This document shows, one piece after another, positions 45,129-53,737 of a stretch of DNA of 64,000 nt. Numbering within the stretch: the stretch's first letter is position 1; every line of letters starts with the position of its first letter. Below the pieces are notes generated by a model, which had not been told where the DNA came from, did no database searches, and saw only the letters and a list, made by a program, of their open reading frames with translations. Position numbers and translations under genes: made by a program. The stretch spans positions 1-64,000 of the forward strand of contig NZ_JACJPO010000015.1 in assembly GCF_014696105.1 (NCBI RefSeq), written 5' to 3'. The stretch is from Microcoleus sp. FACHB-1515 (lineage in GTDB: Bacteria; Cyanobacteriota; Cyanobacteriia; Elainellales; Elainellaceae).

Positions 45129-46483
45129 CGCGGAAAGCTGGGAAGTTCCACAGCCGCAAGCGATTGGCGTTTGCGCGTCGGTTGCCGCAGCGGATAGACA
45201 ACGGGCGACGGCCAGTTTGACTTTGCGATCGGCAACTCTATGGCAGCAGGCAGGTCTGGTGTAGGTGCAGGAACCGGAGCCTGTGAAATGGGTGGTTCGC
45301 TACTGAAGGTCTGCGGCGCGCTTGCGGGCGGTTGCCAGTCCGGTTCGTCCGGCATCTGCTGCACAAATTCGGCAAAATCTTCGGCTGTGCTGGCTCGCAC
45401 GACATCGTCTGTCGAAACCTCGATCAGGCGGGCGAGGTCTTGCCAGAGTGCCGCTTCATCGTCGGCAAGTTCGGCGGGTGCATCACTCAGGTCATGCAGC
45501 ATGTCGGCGGTGATTTCGATCGTTTCGATCACGGTGGGTTCAGCCGCTTCGATCGATTCGACGATTTCTGCAACAGGCGTTTCAGCCGCTGCGGGTGCGG
45601 CTTCCAGATCAGCAGGCGAATCAATCCAATCAGAAAGCGTCGAGTGCAAATCAGAGTCAGACTGGACGGGCGGATCGATCGATTCGCTGCTGAGCCGTCG
45701 CAGCGCAGGCAAATTTTCGTTCGGGTCGATCGTGGGAAACTGCGGCTGGACTGACCAAGGCCGAATGCTCACCACTTTGGGCAGCAGAGCATGAGGGGCG
45801 GGCAGCGCGGCCTCCGATCGCTCCGCCTCTTCACAGGGAGAAGGCACATCCAGGCATTTATTCAGCGCAACTTTGAACTGCATTGTGTAGCGCTGCTGCC
45901 GCTGAAGGCGAATTTGCAAATCGCGACAGGTCGTTTCAACTTCGACAATCTTTTGCGCCTGTTCACCACAGCGCAATTGCGCGATCGAGCATTCGCGCTC
46001 AAGCTGGGCAATTCGCTCTTGCGAGTTTTCAAGCTGTTCGGTCAGCGTTTCCACCAAGATTTGCTGCCGCTGATTGGCCTGATGGCTAGATTCAAGCTGC
46101 TGCATCAGGTGCGACAGTTGCGTTTGCAGCGCGTTTTCCTTTGCGGCGGTTTGCGCTAGCACGTCTTGATGATGGGCAATTTCAGTCTGCAAATCTGTTT
46201 GACTGTGTTCGATCGCCGCCTCAAGCTGTTCGACGCGATCGAGCAGTTGCGTGTTGCACTCGTTCAACTGCTGAATCAGCTCGATCAGGTGCGTGACTTG
46301 TGCTTCGTCTGTCAATGGTTCATCTGTCGCGGGTTCTGGAGCGATCGCATCCACATTCACACTGTTGGGTAGCTCAACGGTCTGCCAGTCTTGCCAAACA
46401 TCGTTCACCAGCGAATCATCAACCGGAAGCTCGGACGCGGACTCAGGAGAACCGGAGGTGGGGGGGATGTTCGCTTCACTCAT
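45125..46483 (-). CDS. Coiled-coil protein, cyanobacterial, unknown function
   Basis: From ATG 46483 the protein is 452 residues. Acidic and Ser/Pro-rich at both ends, it has a central coiled coil (about 70-200 of this start, with heptads in LLDRVEQLEAAIEHSQTDLQ and LVETLTEQLENSQERIAQLE), followed by the conserved patch MQFKVALNKCLDVPSPCEE. No signal peptide or membrane helix is clear. It looks like a structural or scaffold protein; the length and patch are shared by other cyanobacterial proteins of unknown function. The start is uncertain, with a longer frame reaching 46588. Confidence 0.75.
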   Translation of the reverse strand: MSEANIPPTSGSPESASELPVDDSLVNDVWQDWQTVELPNSVNVDAIAPEPATDEPLTDEAQVTHLIELIQQLNECNTQLLDRVEQLEAAIEHSQTDLQTEIAHHQDVLAQTAAKENALQTQLSHLMQQLESSHQANQRQQILVETLTEQLENSQERIAQLERECSIAQLRCGEQAQKIVEVETTCRDLQIRLQRQQRYTMQFKVALNKCLDVPSPCEEAERSEAALPAPHALLPKVVSIRPWSVQPQFPTIDPNENLPALRRLSSESIDPPVQSDSDLHSTLSDWIDSPADLEAAPAAAETPVAEIVESIEAAEPTVIETIEITADMLHDLSDAPAELADDEAALWQDLARLIEVSTDDVVRASTAEDFAEFVQQMPDEPDWQPPASAPQTFSSEPPISQAPVPAPTPDLPAAIELPIAKSNWPSPVVYPLRQPTRKRQSLAAVELPSFPR

Positions 46484-46819
46484 GGTAGGGGAGACAGGAT
46501 GGCTAACAACGGAGAGGACAAACGGTGAGAACAAATGCACTGCCTGCCCTGCGTCAATTGCAGACGAAAAGCAGGAATTGAGTTGCAAGCTTAGATCAAA
46601 GTTGCGACGGTGGCAATGGCCTCAAATAAGTCATTTCCACGCAAAAATCGCAACCACTAACTTAGTAGCACAGAAAACTCAACTCGCTGCTATTTTCACA
46701 GCAATTTTTACGTTCAGCACTCTAAATTTAGAGGCTGAACTGGTTTTTTCCGGTCGCAAAACGCTAGAACGCGACGCGATCGCCCCCTACCTGTCACGAA
46801 ACCTGGGCAAATTGCAGCC

Positions 46820-47803
46820 CTACTCCAACCCCAATTCCCGTTTGAGCAAGCTGATCGATTTAGCGCTGATGTAGTTGTCATATGCGATCACCTGCGGGGC
46901 ACGAATTAAATCTTCGCGAGCCGTTTGAATCGCAGTCTTGACCGTTGAAAGGCTGGCTTGGTCGCAGTGAATATACTGAGCGCTCCGGACGATCGCCCGA
47001 ATCCGATAGGCATCTTCGGTTTGCGCCGTCATCAGCAGCACTTCATCGCCGCGTGAACTGTGAACGAGCACTTCTGCTGCCCGCAAAATGCCAGAACTGA
47101 GGCTGATCACGCCAACGCAGCTTCCTTTTGGCACAGATTTGAGCAGATTCAGCTCTTTACCATAGTCGTAAATGTCGATCGGAATGACGCGCACGGATTT
47201 GGGAGCGGCGATCGCTTCTGCTTCTGAAACAAAGTAGCGACTGGTGACGACCGTTCCCGATCGCGCCTGATCAAGAATTTGGCCGAGTTCTTCGATCGGC
47301 ACAAGCTGAACGGGAATATGCAGCGCTTGCTCAAGTTCGCGCACCATCAGTTCGCCCGCACCCAAATCATTTGCCGGAGCCGTCACCAAAACTCGCGCAC
47401 TACAGCGCAAGCGCCAATCGACTTCGGCTAGAAATAGCTCTCGTGCCTGACTGAGCGAGCAGCCTTGCGCCAACAGTTCATCCACGCTTTTTTGCACGAG
47501 CTTGTGTGCTTCGGGATGTTTGCTCAGCAGCGGCGATTTAGCTTTTGCGCCGTTTTCGTCGCCCTGTGCCCGAACATAAATGCCTGATCCGGCCTGTGCA
47601 TCGACGACGCCTGCTTCTTCAAGCTGACGATAAACTTTGCTGATCGTGTTGCGGTGCAGTCCGGTTTGCATTGCAAGTTGGCGCGTGCTGGGCAGTCGAT
47701 GTCCGGGGGGAAACTGCCGCGATGCGATCGCAAAGCTAATCTGATTAAAAAGTTGGGTAGATGCCGGAATTTCACTATCCGGCTGAATATGAAACTGAAC
47801 CAT
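46820..47803 (-). CDS. GntR-family transcriptional regulator with large C-terminal domain
   Basis: The 327-residue protein has an N-terminal GntR winged helix (about 10-75; HRLPSTRQLAMQTGLHRNTISKVYRQLEEAGVV) in the YtrA-like style, and a C-terminal domain of about 230 residues with alternating strands and helices (RVLVTAPANDLGAGELM; VIPIDIYDYGKEL) that resembles a type I/II binding-protein-like fold. That domain does not match the usual FadR, HutC or MocR effector modules. It probably senses a small ligand. It is divergent from the Mrr remnant. Confidence 0.85.
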   Translation of the reverse strand: MVQFHIQPDSEIPASTQLFNQISFAIASRQFPPGHRLPSTRQLAMQTGLHRNTISKVYRQLEEAGVVDAQAGSGIYVRAQGDENGAKAKSPLLSKHPEAHKLVQKSVDELLAQGCSLSQARELFLAEVDWRLRCSARVLVTAPANDLGAGELMVRELEQALHIPVQLVPIEELGQILDQARSGTVVTSRYFVSEAEAIAAPKSVRVIPIDIYDYGKELNLLKSVPKGSCVGVISLSSGILRAAEVLVHSSRGDEVLLMTAQTEDAYRIRAIVRSAQYIHCDQASLSTVKTAIQTAREDLIRAPQVIAYDNYISAKSISLLKRELGLE

Positions 47804-48139
47804 TTCGAGCCTCCCAGATGCTCCGCGCTGCTTTTGTCAACAGCGCAACCTCAATAAGATGACGTTTATACACAAGTAGCTACACTGCACCCCGATCGCA
47901 TTCCTGAAACTGTAGCGGCATCGGCCTTCAAGGAACGCCAAGTAAAAATAATAGGCCAGCTTGGAAAAGCAAGAATCGCCGTTTCCAATGTTGAAACAAT
48001 CTAACTGTCCACTCTTCTATTATGCCAGTTATCTAGCGAGGTTGGGGAGGCGATCGCACTTGTGGAAATTCAGTGTTCGATCGACTGTCCTTAGCGGATA
48101 ATGTCAGCTAGTTTGCGATCGTTTTGGGTCGTTTCAAAA
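47804..48139. other. Spacer between the GntR regulator and the Mrr remnant
   Basis: About 336 bp. It contains the promoter of the GntR gene and the upstream region of the Mrr remnant. No gene, repeat or terminator could be supported. An in-frame ATG at 48101 extends the remnant by 13 residues without similarity. Confidence 0.4.
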
Positions 48140-48538
48140 ATGCCTGTCCCTGATTTTCAAACGGTAATGCTACCTTTGCTGCAATATGCCAGCGATGGCG
48201 AGGTGCATTCGCTGCGAGAGGCGATCGAGGCTTTAGCCGATCGATTTAACCTGAGCGAACAAGCGCGACAAGAATTGCTGCCCAGCGGAAAACAAGCATT
48301 ATTTGCTAATCGCGTCGGCTGGGCAAGAACGCATTTATTCAAAGTGGGTTTGTTGCAATCGTCAAAACGAGGATTTTTTCAGATTACCGATCGATATGCA
48401 AAAAACATCAATTTAAAGATTGTTCTTGTTGATGGTCAAAAACTTGCTCAACTGATGATCGATTACGGTGTCGGCGTTTCAACCAGCGAAATCTACGAGA
48501 TTAAGAAGATTGATTCAGATTATTTTATTGAAGAATGA
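48140..48538 (+). pseudogene. Mrr-type restriction protein remnant lacking the nuclease domain
   Basis: The 132-residue product is the Mrr N-terminal winged-helix domain (PDFQTVMLPLLQYASDGE to KRGFFQITDR, residues 1-85) fused directly to the last ~47 residues of an Mrr protein (NLKIVLVDGQKLAQLMID ... EIKKIDSDYF). The PD-(D/E)xK nuclease core of about 170 residues that normally lies between is absent. The junction is near 48395, where the frame stays open. Family full length is about 300. The product could still bind DNA but not cut it. Confidence 0.85.
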
Positions 48539-48568
48539 ACCCTTGAATCAACAAACTAATTTCTCGCG

Positions 48569-49306
48569 ATGACATTACAAATTCGATCGAATCTAACCCA
48601 AATTCACAGTGGCGATCTAGCTATTGATGCCTATCTCGCCATTCCCGAAACGGATCAAAAAGTTCCAGCGATCGTCGTCATTCAAGAAATTTTCGGCGTC
48701 AACGCTCATATTCGGAATGTGTGCGATCGCATTGCCAAACTGGGCTATGTGGCGATCGCGCCTGCTATCTACCAGCGGCTTGCACCAAGATATGAAACGG
48801 GCTACAGCGAGGCAGACGTGAAGCAGGGGCGGATTTATAAAGAGCAAACAAAGGTGGATGAACTGCTCAGTGATATTCAGGCGGCGATCGATTATGTCAA
48901 AACCTTGCCGCAAGTTGAACCCGATCGAATCGGCTGCATCGGCTTTTGCTTTGGCGGTCACGTTGCCTACCTTGCGGCGACTTTGCCGGATATCAAAGCG
49001 ACGGCTTCGTTTTATGGCGCGGGCATTCCGAACTGGAGTCCGGGCGGCGGAACGGCGACGATCGAGCGCACTGCGGAGATTAAAGGCAAGCTCTATGCTT
49101 TTTTTGGAGCAGACGATGCCAGCATTCCGCCCGAACATGTAGAAGCGATTCGATCGGCACTCGATCGCCATTCGATCGAGCATCAGGTTTTCGTGTATCC
49201 GAAGGCGGGACATGGCTTTTTTTGCGAAGCGCGATCGAGCTATGCGCCGGAAGCAGCGAAAGCAGCGTGGCAACAGGTGCAGCAGCTATTTGACGAGTCG
49301 CTCTAG
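48569..49306 (+). CDS. Dienelactone hydrolase family protein
   Basis: The 245-residue protein has the DLH catalytic triad: Cys127 in IGFCFGGH, Asp181/182 in GADDASIP and His214 in KAGHGF. It belongs to the alpha/beta-hydrolase fold and hydrolyses lactones or esters; cyanobacterial members have no known physiological substrate. It starts 30 bp after the Mrr remnant and is likely co-transcribed with it. Confidence 0.92.
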   Translation: MTLQIRSNLTQIHSGDLAIDAYLAIPETDQKVPAIVVIQEIFGVNAHIRNVCDRIAKLGYVAIAPAIYQRLAPRYETGYSEADVKQGRIYKEQTKVDELLSDIQAAIDYVKTLPQVEPDRIGCIGFCFGGHVAYLAATLPDIKATASFYGAGIPNWSPGGGTATIERTAEIKGKLYAFFGADDASIPPEHVEAIRSALDRHSIEHQVFVYPKAGHGFFCEARSSYAPEAAKAAWQQVQQLFDESL

Positions 49307-49437
49307 TCCAACGCGCTAGCCTAAGAAATTGCGGAGAATCTTTATGCGAATCGACAGCCGAAATCGAGTGGAATTGATTATATTGGGAAGACTCAGTGTG
49401 TCCTCAATTCACCGCATTTGTTTGACTGGAGGTTGAT

Positions 49438-50313
49438 TTGTCTTTTTCCTCTGACGACTTTGCCAAGGCACTCGAACAGCACGACTACCAGTTTCAGCGC
49501 GGACAGGTCGTGCGTGGTAAAGCGTTTAGCTACGACTCCAATGGAGCCTTAATTGACATTGGCGGCAAATCGGCGGCCTTTTTGCCGATCGAAGAAGCCG
49601 CGATCAATCGCATCACCGATTTGTCGGCGATCGTTCCGGTTGGCGAAGAGCGCGAATTCATCATTGTCCGCGAACAAGACAACGACGGACAGGTGACGCT
49701 TTCAATTCGCCAGCTTGAACTGCGAAAAGCTTGGGATCGCCTCGAAGAAATGCAGGAAAATGGCCAAACGCTTCAGGCCAGAGTCAACGGCATCAACAAA
49801 GGCGGCGTCACGGTCGAAGCAATGGGCTTGCGCGGCTTCATTCCGCGATCGCACCTCGTCGAGCGCGACAATCTCGAATCGCTGATCGGCAAAGGGCTGA
49901 CGGTTGCCGTGCTGGAAGTCGATCGCGACAAGCGCAAGCTCGTCCTCTCGCACCGCATGGCCGCTCAAGCCGCCAGCCTTGGCTCGCTGGAAATTGGTCA
50001 ACTGATCGAAGGCAAAATCGTCGGAATTAAGCCGTTTGGCCTGTTTGTCGATTTTGACGGCACAACCGGACTTTTGCACATCAACCAGATCAGCAAAAAC
50101 TACGTTGCCTCGCTCCAATCTTTGTTTGCAGTCAATCAGCCGATCAAAGCGGTAATTATCGATGTGGATGAACCGAAGCGGCGCATTTCACTGTCCACCA
50201 AAGTTCTCGAAAACTATCCGGGCGAAATGCTCGAAAAAATGCCGGAAGTGATGGCTGAAGCTGCGGAGCGGATGGCGAAAGTCGCGAAAGACCTCGATAA
50301 ACAAACGGATTAA
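49438..50313 (+). CDS. Ribosomal protein S1-like RNA-binding protein (three S1 domains)
   Basis: The 291-residue protein has three S1 motifs (about 20-90, 105-170, 190-260), with KGGVTVEAMGLRGFIPRSH and KPFGLFVDFDGTTGLLH as the recognisable cores. It is shorter than E. coli S1 (six domains) and matches the cyanobacterial short S1 proteins (Rps1-type), which bind mRNA 5' regions without needing Shine-Dalgarno. The start is TTG with GGAGGT 4 bp upstream. A terminator hairpin follows. Confidence 0.9.
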   Translation: MSFSSDDFAKALEQHDYQFQRGQVVRGKAFSYDSNGALIDIGGKSAAFLPIEEAAINRITDLSAIVPVGEEREFIIVREQDNDGQVTLSIRQLELRKAWDRLEEMQENGQTLQARVNGINKGGVTVEAMGLRGFIPRSHLVERDNLESLIGKGLTVAVLEVDRDKRKLVLSHRMAAQAASLGSLEIGQLIEGKIVGIKPFGLFVDFDGTTGLLHINQISKNYVASLQSLFAVNQPIKAVIIDVDEPKRRISLSTKVLENYPGEMLEKMPEVMAEAAERMAKVAKDLDKQTD

Positions 50314-50336
50314 AAACCGTTTTCTCCCTCGGTTTT
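50313..50336 (+). terminator. Possible terminator after the S1-like gene
   Basis: AAAACCG (50313-50319) and CGGTTTT (50330-50336) form a 7-bp stem with a 10-base loop; the 3' arm ends in four Ts. It immediately follows the TAA. A modest rho-independent terminator. Confidence 0.55.
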
Positions 50337-50601
50337 CACGTCACTGGGGGAGCCGATCGCCCGTCGATCGCTTGTCCTGCACAAGTTCACTGTCGATCGC
50401 AGTGACACTGGTTCGTCACCCAATGGACGATCGCGATCGATGAATTGAGTTTGACTTCCGCCGTAAAACACTCCAGTTCCTTCAGGCGGCTGGGCATCTT
50501 ATGATGGTTGGCTGATTTGGGCTTGAAGCAGCCCTTGGCCTGTAAAGCATAATTCAAAAGCAATCTGATCAGCCAAACTCAATTCATCACGCGATCGCTC
50601 C

Positions 50602-51585
50602 ATGCCCATCTTCCTCCCTCATCTCAAGCAGCAAGGCTTCCTCGAAACGCTACAGATGACCGTTTGCAACGTCGGCTCGCGCAAACTCAACGCCAGCGAC
50701 GACTACGCCAACCGAGGTTGGGAAATCTTCGCTCCCAATCTGACGATCTACGGTTTCGATGCCGATGCCGACGCCTGCGAAGCTGCCAACGCCGACCTGG
50801 AGGAACGACAAATTAGCTGGCGCGAAATCCATTTGCCGATCGCGCTGAGCAACGCAATTGGCGAATCCACGCTTTACGTGACGCGCAGTCCGATGTGCAG
50901 TTCGCTTTATCCGCCCAACGAAATTTTTCTTCAGCGGTTTGCCGGACTGATCGAGCTAGTTGGCCTCGACTTCAGCGTTGAACTGGAAACAACGACGCTC
51001 GACGCCTTTTGTGCTGCCGAAGCGATCGAGGCGATCGATTTTCTCCAGATCGACGTGCAGGGCGCGGATTTGCTTGTGTTGCAGGGTGCAACTGACCTGC
51101 TCGATCGCAGCGTCCTCGCCGTCCAAATTGAAGTGGAATTCGCCCCGCTCTACCACAATCAACCGCTGTTTGCTGATGTCGATGCCTTCTTGCGGAATCA
51201 GGGATTTTCGCTGTTTGATCTCGCACAGGCACGGCGTCCTCGCCCAATTTCTCCGATTCATGGCCGCACTCAGCTTTTGTGGGGCGATGCATTCTACTTT
51301 CGCGATCTGCTTGCAGACTCAGCACCACCACCGTTCAAAACGCCTGCCAACCTGTTCAAACTTGCTTGCATCGCCGACGTAATGGGATTTCCCGACTACG
51401 CGCTGGAGTTGCTGGTGCATCTGGTGCAGCAGGATGGCAATCACGACTACAACTGTGCAGACGCGATCGCCACCAGCCTCCAGCAGTTTCCCCAGCTTGA
51501 TTTGAACAATCTGCCTGCGATCGCGGCGATTCGATCGGCACTCAGCCCATCCACGCTGAAAACGCTTGCTCTAGATCGCGAGTAA
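50602..51585 (+). CDS. FkbM-family methyltransferase
   Basis: The 327-residue protein has the FkbM fold: an N-terminal SAM site (FAPNLTIYGFDADADACEAANAD, with the acidic residue at the end of strand 2), LSNAIGESTLYVTRSPMCSSLY, and the conserved IDFLQIDVQGADLLVLQGA. FkbM enzymes methylate hydroxyls of sugars or other secondary metabolites. Its neighbours are two SPINDLY-type glycosyltransferases, so it may methylate the same glycan. Its 3' end overlaps the first of them by 44 bp, tail to tail. Confidence 0.9.
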   Translation: MPIFLPHLKQQGFLETLQMTVCNVGSRKLNASDDYANRGWEIFAPNLTIYGFDADADACEAANADLEERQISWREIHLPIALSNAIGESTLYVTRSPMCSSLYPPNEIFLQRFAGLIELVGLDFSVELETTTLDAFCAAEAIEAIDFLQIDVQGADLLVLQGATDLLDRSVLAVQIEVEFAPLYHNQPLFADVDAFLRNQGFSLFDLAQARRPRPISPIHGRTQLLWGDAFYFRDLLADSAPPPFKTPANLFKLACIADVMGFPDYALELLVHLVQQDGNHDYNCADAIATSLQQFPQLDLNNLPAIAAIRSALSPSTLKTLALDRE

Positions 51586-53650
51586 ACTGGCGAGCGTTCC
51601 ACAGTGGCGCGGTTTGGCGACTCTGCCGTAGTTGCCAGCTTACGTGCTGCCGCAAGGCTGCATCGGTTCCCAAGCGAATGCCCCACTCCACATAATCTTC
51701 AGCGCTCCACGCGATTCCCGCTGACACGCCGACATTTTTGAGCATCGTGTAGCTGTTGCGGGCGGCAAACTGTTCGCCCACCTGCGTCACCAGCGGAATG
51801 CCCATCCACAACGTTTCCAGTGTCGTTGTTGCGCCATTGTAAGGAAACGTGTCGAGAACCACATCCGCGATCGCTAAATTTGCTCGATGCGTCGCTTCGT
51901 CCGAAACCAGCGGCAAAAAGCGGAGCCGATCGATCGCCACGCCTTCGCTTAATGCAATTTCTTCAAAGCACTGCCGCAAGCCGTCGGCATCGCCCAAGCC
52001 TTTCACCAGCAAATGGCTGTTCGGCACAGCTCGCAAAATCTGCATTTGCGCCCGAACGGTGTCAGGGTGGCGCTTAAAGGCGGACTGCGACGTGAGAAAC
52101 ACGATCGCCTCGCTGGAAATTCCAAGCTGATCTCGTCGCAGCGTTGGAACTCCGACCTCAAACCCATCAACGGCAATGTAGGTGCGCGGCAAGCGCCAAA
52201 TGCATTCCCGATAATCAATTTGCGCGGTCTCTGGCAGCACGTAGGGATCGGCAATGAAGTAGTCGATCGCAGGCAGTCCTGATGCATCTGTGCCCAGCCA
52301 GGTCGCCTGAATCGGCGCGGGCTTGAGCGCCATCACTTCACAGGTGAGCGGAACCGTGATGCTGTCAAGATCGATCAAAATGTCAATGTCGTCAGCGCGA
52401 ATTTGAGTGGCGATCGATCGTGCATCTCCAGTCAACAGGCGAAACTGAGTTGCTGCACGGGCGAACCATCGTTCTGAAAACGCTTCGAGCGGTGGTGGTT
52501 GCAGAAAGTAAACATAAGCCTCGAACTGGTCGCGATCGTAATGGGCAAACAGCCAGCGACACAGCCACCCGACCGAATGCTGCCGCAGACAGCGCGACAA
52601 ATAGCCAATTCGCCGCTTGCTTTTGCGAGTGATTCCAGCGGGCGGCAGCGGCTCCAAGCTGGACTGATAGCGGGCAGCGGCTTGATTTTGCAGCGATCGC
52701 CTCGTGCTTGGATCATCTGCCAAATACGGCGCATAATACAGCGGTGAACAGACGATCGCGGCATTTGTGGAAGGAGCGATCGCCGTCAGATCAGCTTTTA
52801 GCAATGCAATTTGCTGAGCCTGAGCCGATTCCGCTGCACTCCAAGCTGATCCCAAGCAGAGCAAACCTTTGAGCAGCAAGGTGTTCGCTGCGAGTTGATG
52901 ATCGAAATTGGGGGCAAGCTGGCGATAAAGCTGGGCAAGTTCCACGCCGTCTCGGTAGCGCTCCTGCGCGATCGCATTGCGCGTGGCATACGCAATTGTC
53001 GGCACATGCTGGGGATCAAGCTGTAAGCCCAAACGCAAATAGCGATCGGCTCGCTCAAAATCATGCTGTGTCGTAAGTTCGATCGCCTGTGGCAGCAGCA
53101 AATTTGTCCAGTCAGGCGACAAAACGGACGCACAAACTTCGGCTAGCGCAATTCCAACCTCTGGCTGAGCGGAGATCAAATCGCGCAGCGTGGTTTGCAG
53201 CAAATCGAGATCGATCGGCACTTCTGTTTGCAGCAGTTCGATCGCGCTGTCTACATATTCCGCTGCCGCAAGAGGATCGCTTGTGAGTTGCAGCAGATGC
53301 AGTAAATTGTCGAGGTCGGTCGGCACAAGCTCACGGAAATACTGCCGCAGCAGTTTGGCTGAATCGATCGAACGACGCTGGATTTCGCGCTGGAGAATTT
53401 CGGCCAGTTCGATCGTCCAGCAGGCGAGATCGTCGGCTTCTCCTTCTGCCATGCCCACCAGCCAAATTGCTTGTGCGTCCGCTTCTTGTTCTTGCAGCAG
53501 CGCAATCAAACCCAAATACCAGAAGGGCGTTTTGCTGTCAGTTTGATGAATCGCCGCTTCACAAAGCTGCCGCGCCTCGTCAAACGCATCGTTGCCAATG
53601 GCGCGATCGATCTCCTGCAAACAATCAATCGACATCTTGCTACTGGTCAT
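51542..53650 (-). CDS. SPINDLY/OGT-like TPR glycosyltransferase 1 (GT41)
   Basis: About 702 residues from ATG 53650 (GTG 53665 and ATG 53635 also possible). The N-terminal half (1-310) is helical TPR-like repeats; the C-terminal half (from RRIGYLSRCLRQHSVGW) is the GT41 catalytic region with VPLTCEVMALKPAPIQATWLG, FFIADPYVLP-type loop, DTFPYNGATTTLETLWMG and QFAARNSYTMLKNVGV. Such bacterial enzymes O-glycosylate proteins, in some bacteria flagellin or pilin; the acceptor here is unknown. A ~236-bp stretch near the 3' end is nearly identical to the neighbouring paralogue. Confidence 0.88.
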   Translation of the reverse strand: MTSSKMSIDCLQEIDRAIGNDAFDEARQLCEAAIHQTDSKTPFWYLGLIALLQEQEADAQAIWLVGMAEGEADDLACWTIELAEILQREIQRRSIDSAKLLRQYFRELVPTDLDNLLHLLQLTSDPLAAAEYVDSAIELLQTEVPIDLDLLQTTLRDLISAQPEVGIALAEVCASVLSPDWTNLLLPQAIELTTQHDFERADRYLRLGLQLDPQHVPTIAYATRNAIAQERYRDGVELAQLYRQLAPNFDHQLAANTLLLKGLLCLGSAWSAAESAQAQQIALLKADLTAIAPSTNAAIVCSPLYYAPYLADDPSTRRSLQNQAAARYQSSLEPLPPAGITRKSKRRIGYLSRCLRQHSVGWLCRWLFAHYDRDQFEAYVYFLQPPPLEAFSERWFARAATQFRLLTGDARSIATQIRADDIDILIDLDSITVPLTCEVMALKPAPIQATWLGTDASGLPAIDYFIADPYVLPETAQIDYRECIWRLPRTYIAVDGFEVGVPTLRRDQLGISSEAIVFLTSQSAFKRHPDTVRAQMQILRAVPNSHLLVKGLGDADGLRQCFEEIALSEGVAIDRLRFLPLVSDEATHRANLAIADVVLDTFPYNGATTTLETLWMGIPLVTQVGEQFAARNSYTMLKNVGVSAGIAWSAEDYVEWGIRLGTDAALRQHVSWQLRQSRQTAPLWNARQFTRDLEQAFSAWMG
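51633..51868. repeat. Near-identical segment shared by the two SPINDLY-like genes (copy 1)
   Basis: Aligns without gaps to 53838-54073, offset 2205 bp. By eye there are about 9 differences in 236 bp, with identical runs of about 47 and 52 bases, far closer than the rest of the genes. Confidence 0.85.
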
Positions 53651-53737
53651 AATGAGGAATCGCACCCTCGATTGCTAGACGCATCCACCCTCAAAATTAG
53701 CCGACGCCCCACGCTTGATTCTTGCACCCGACACCCC

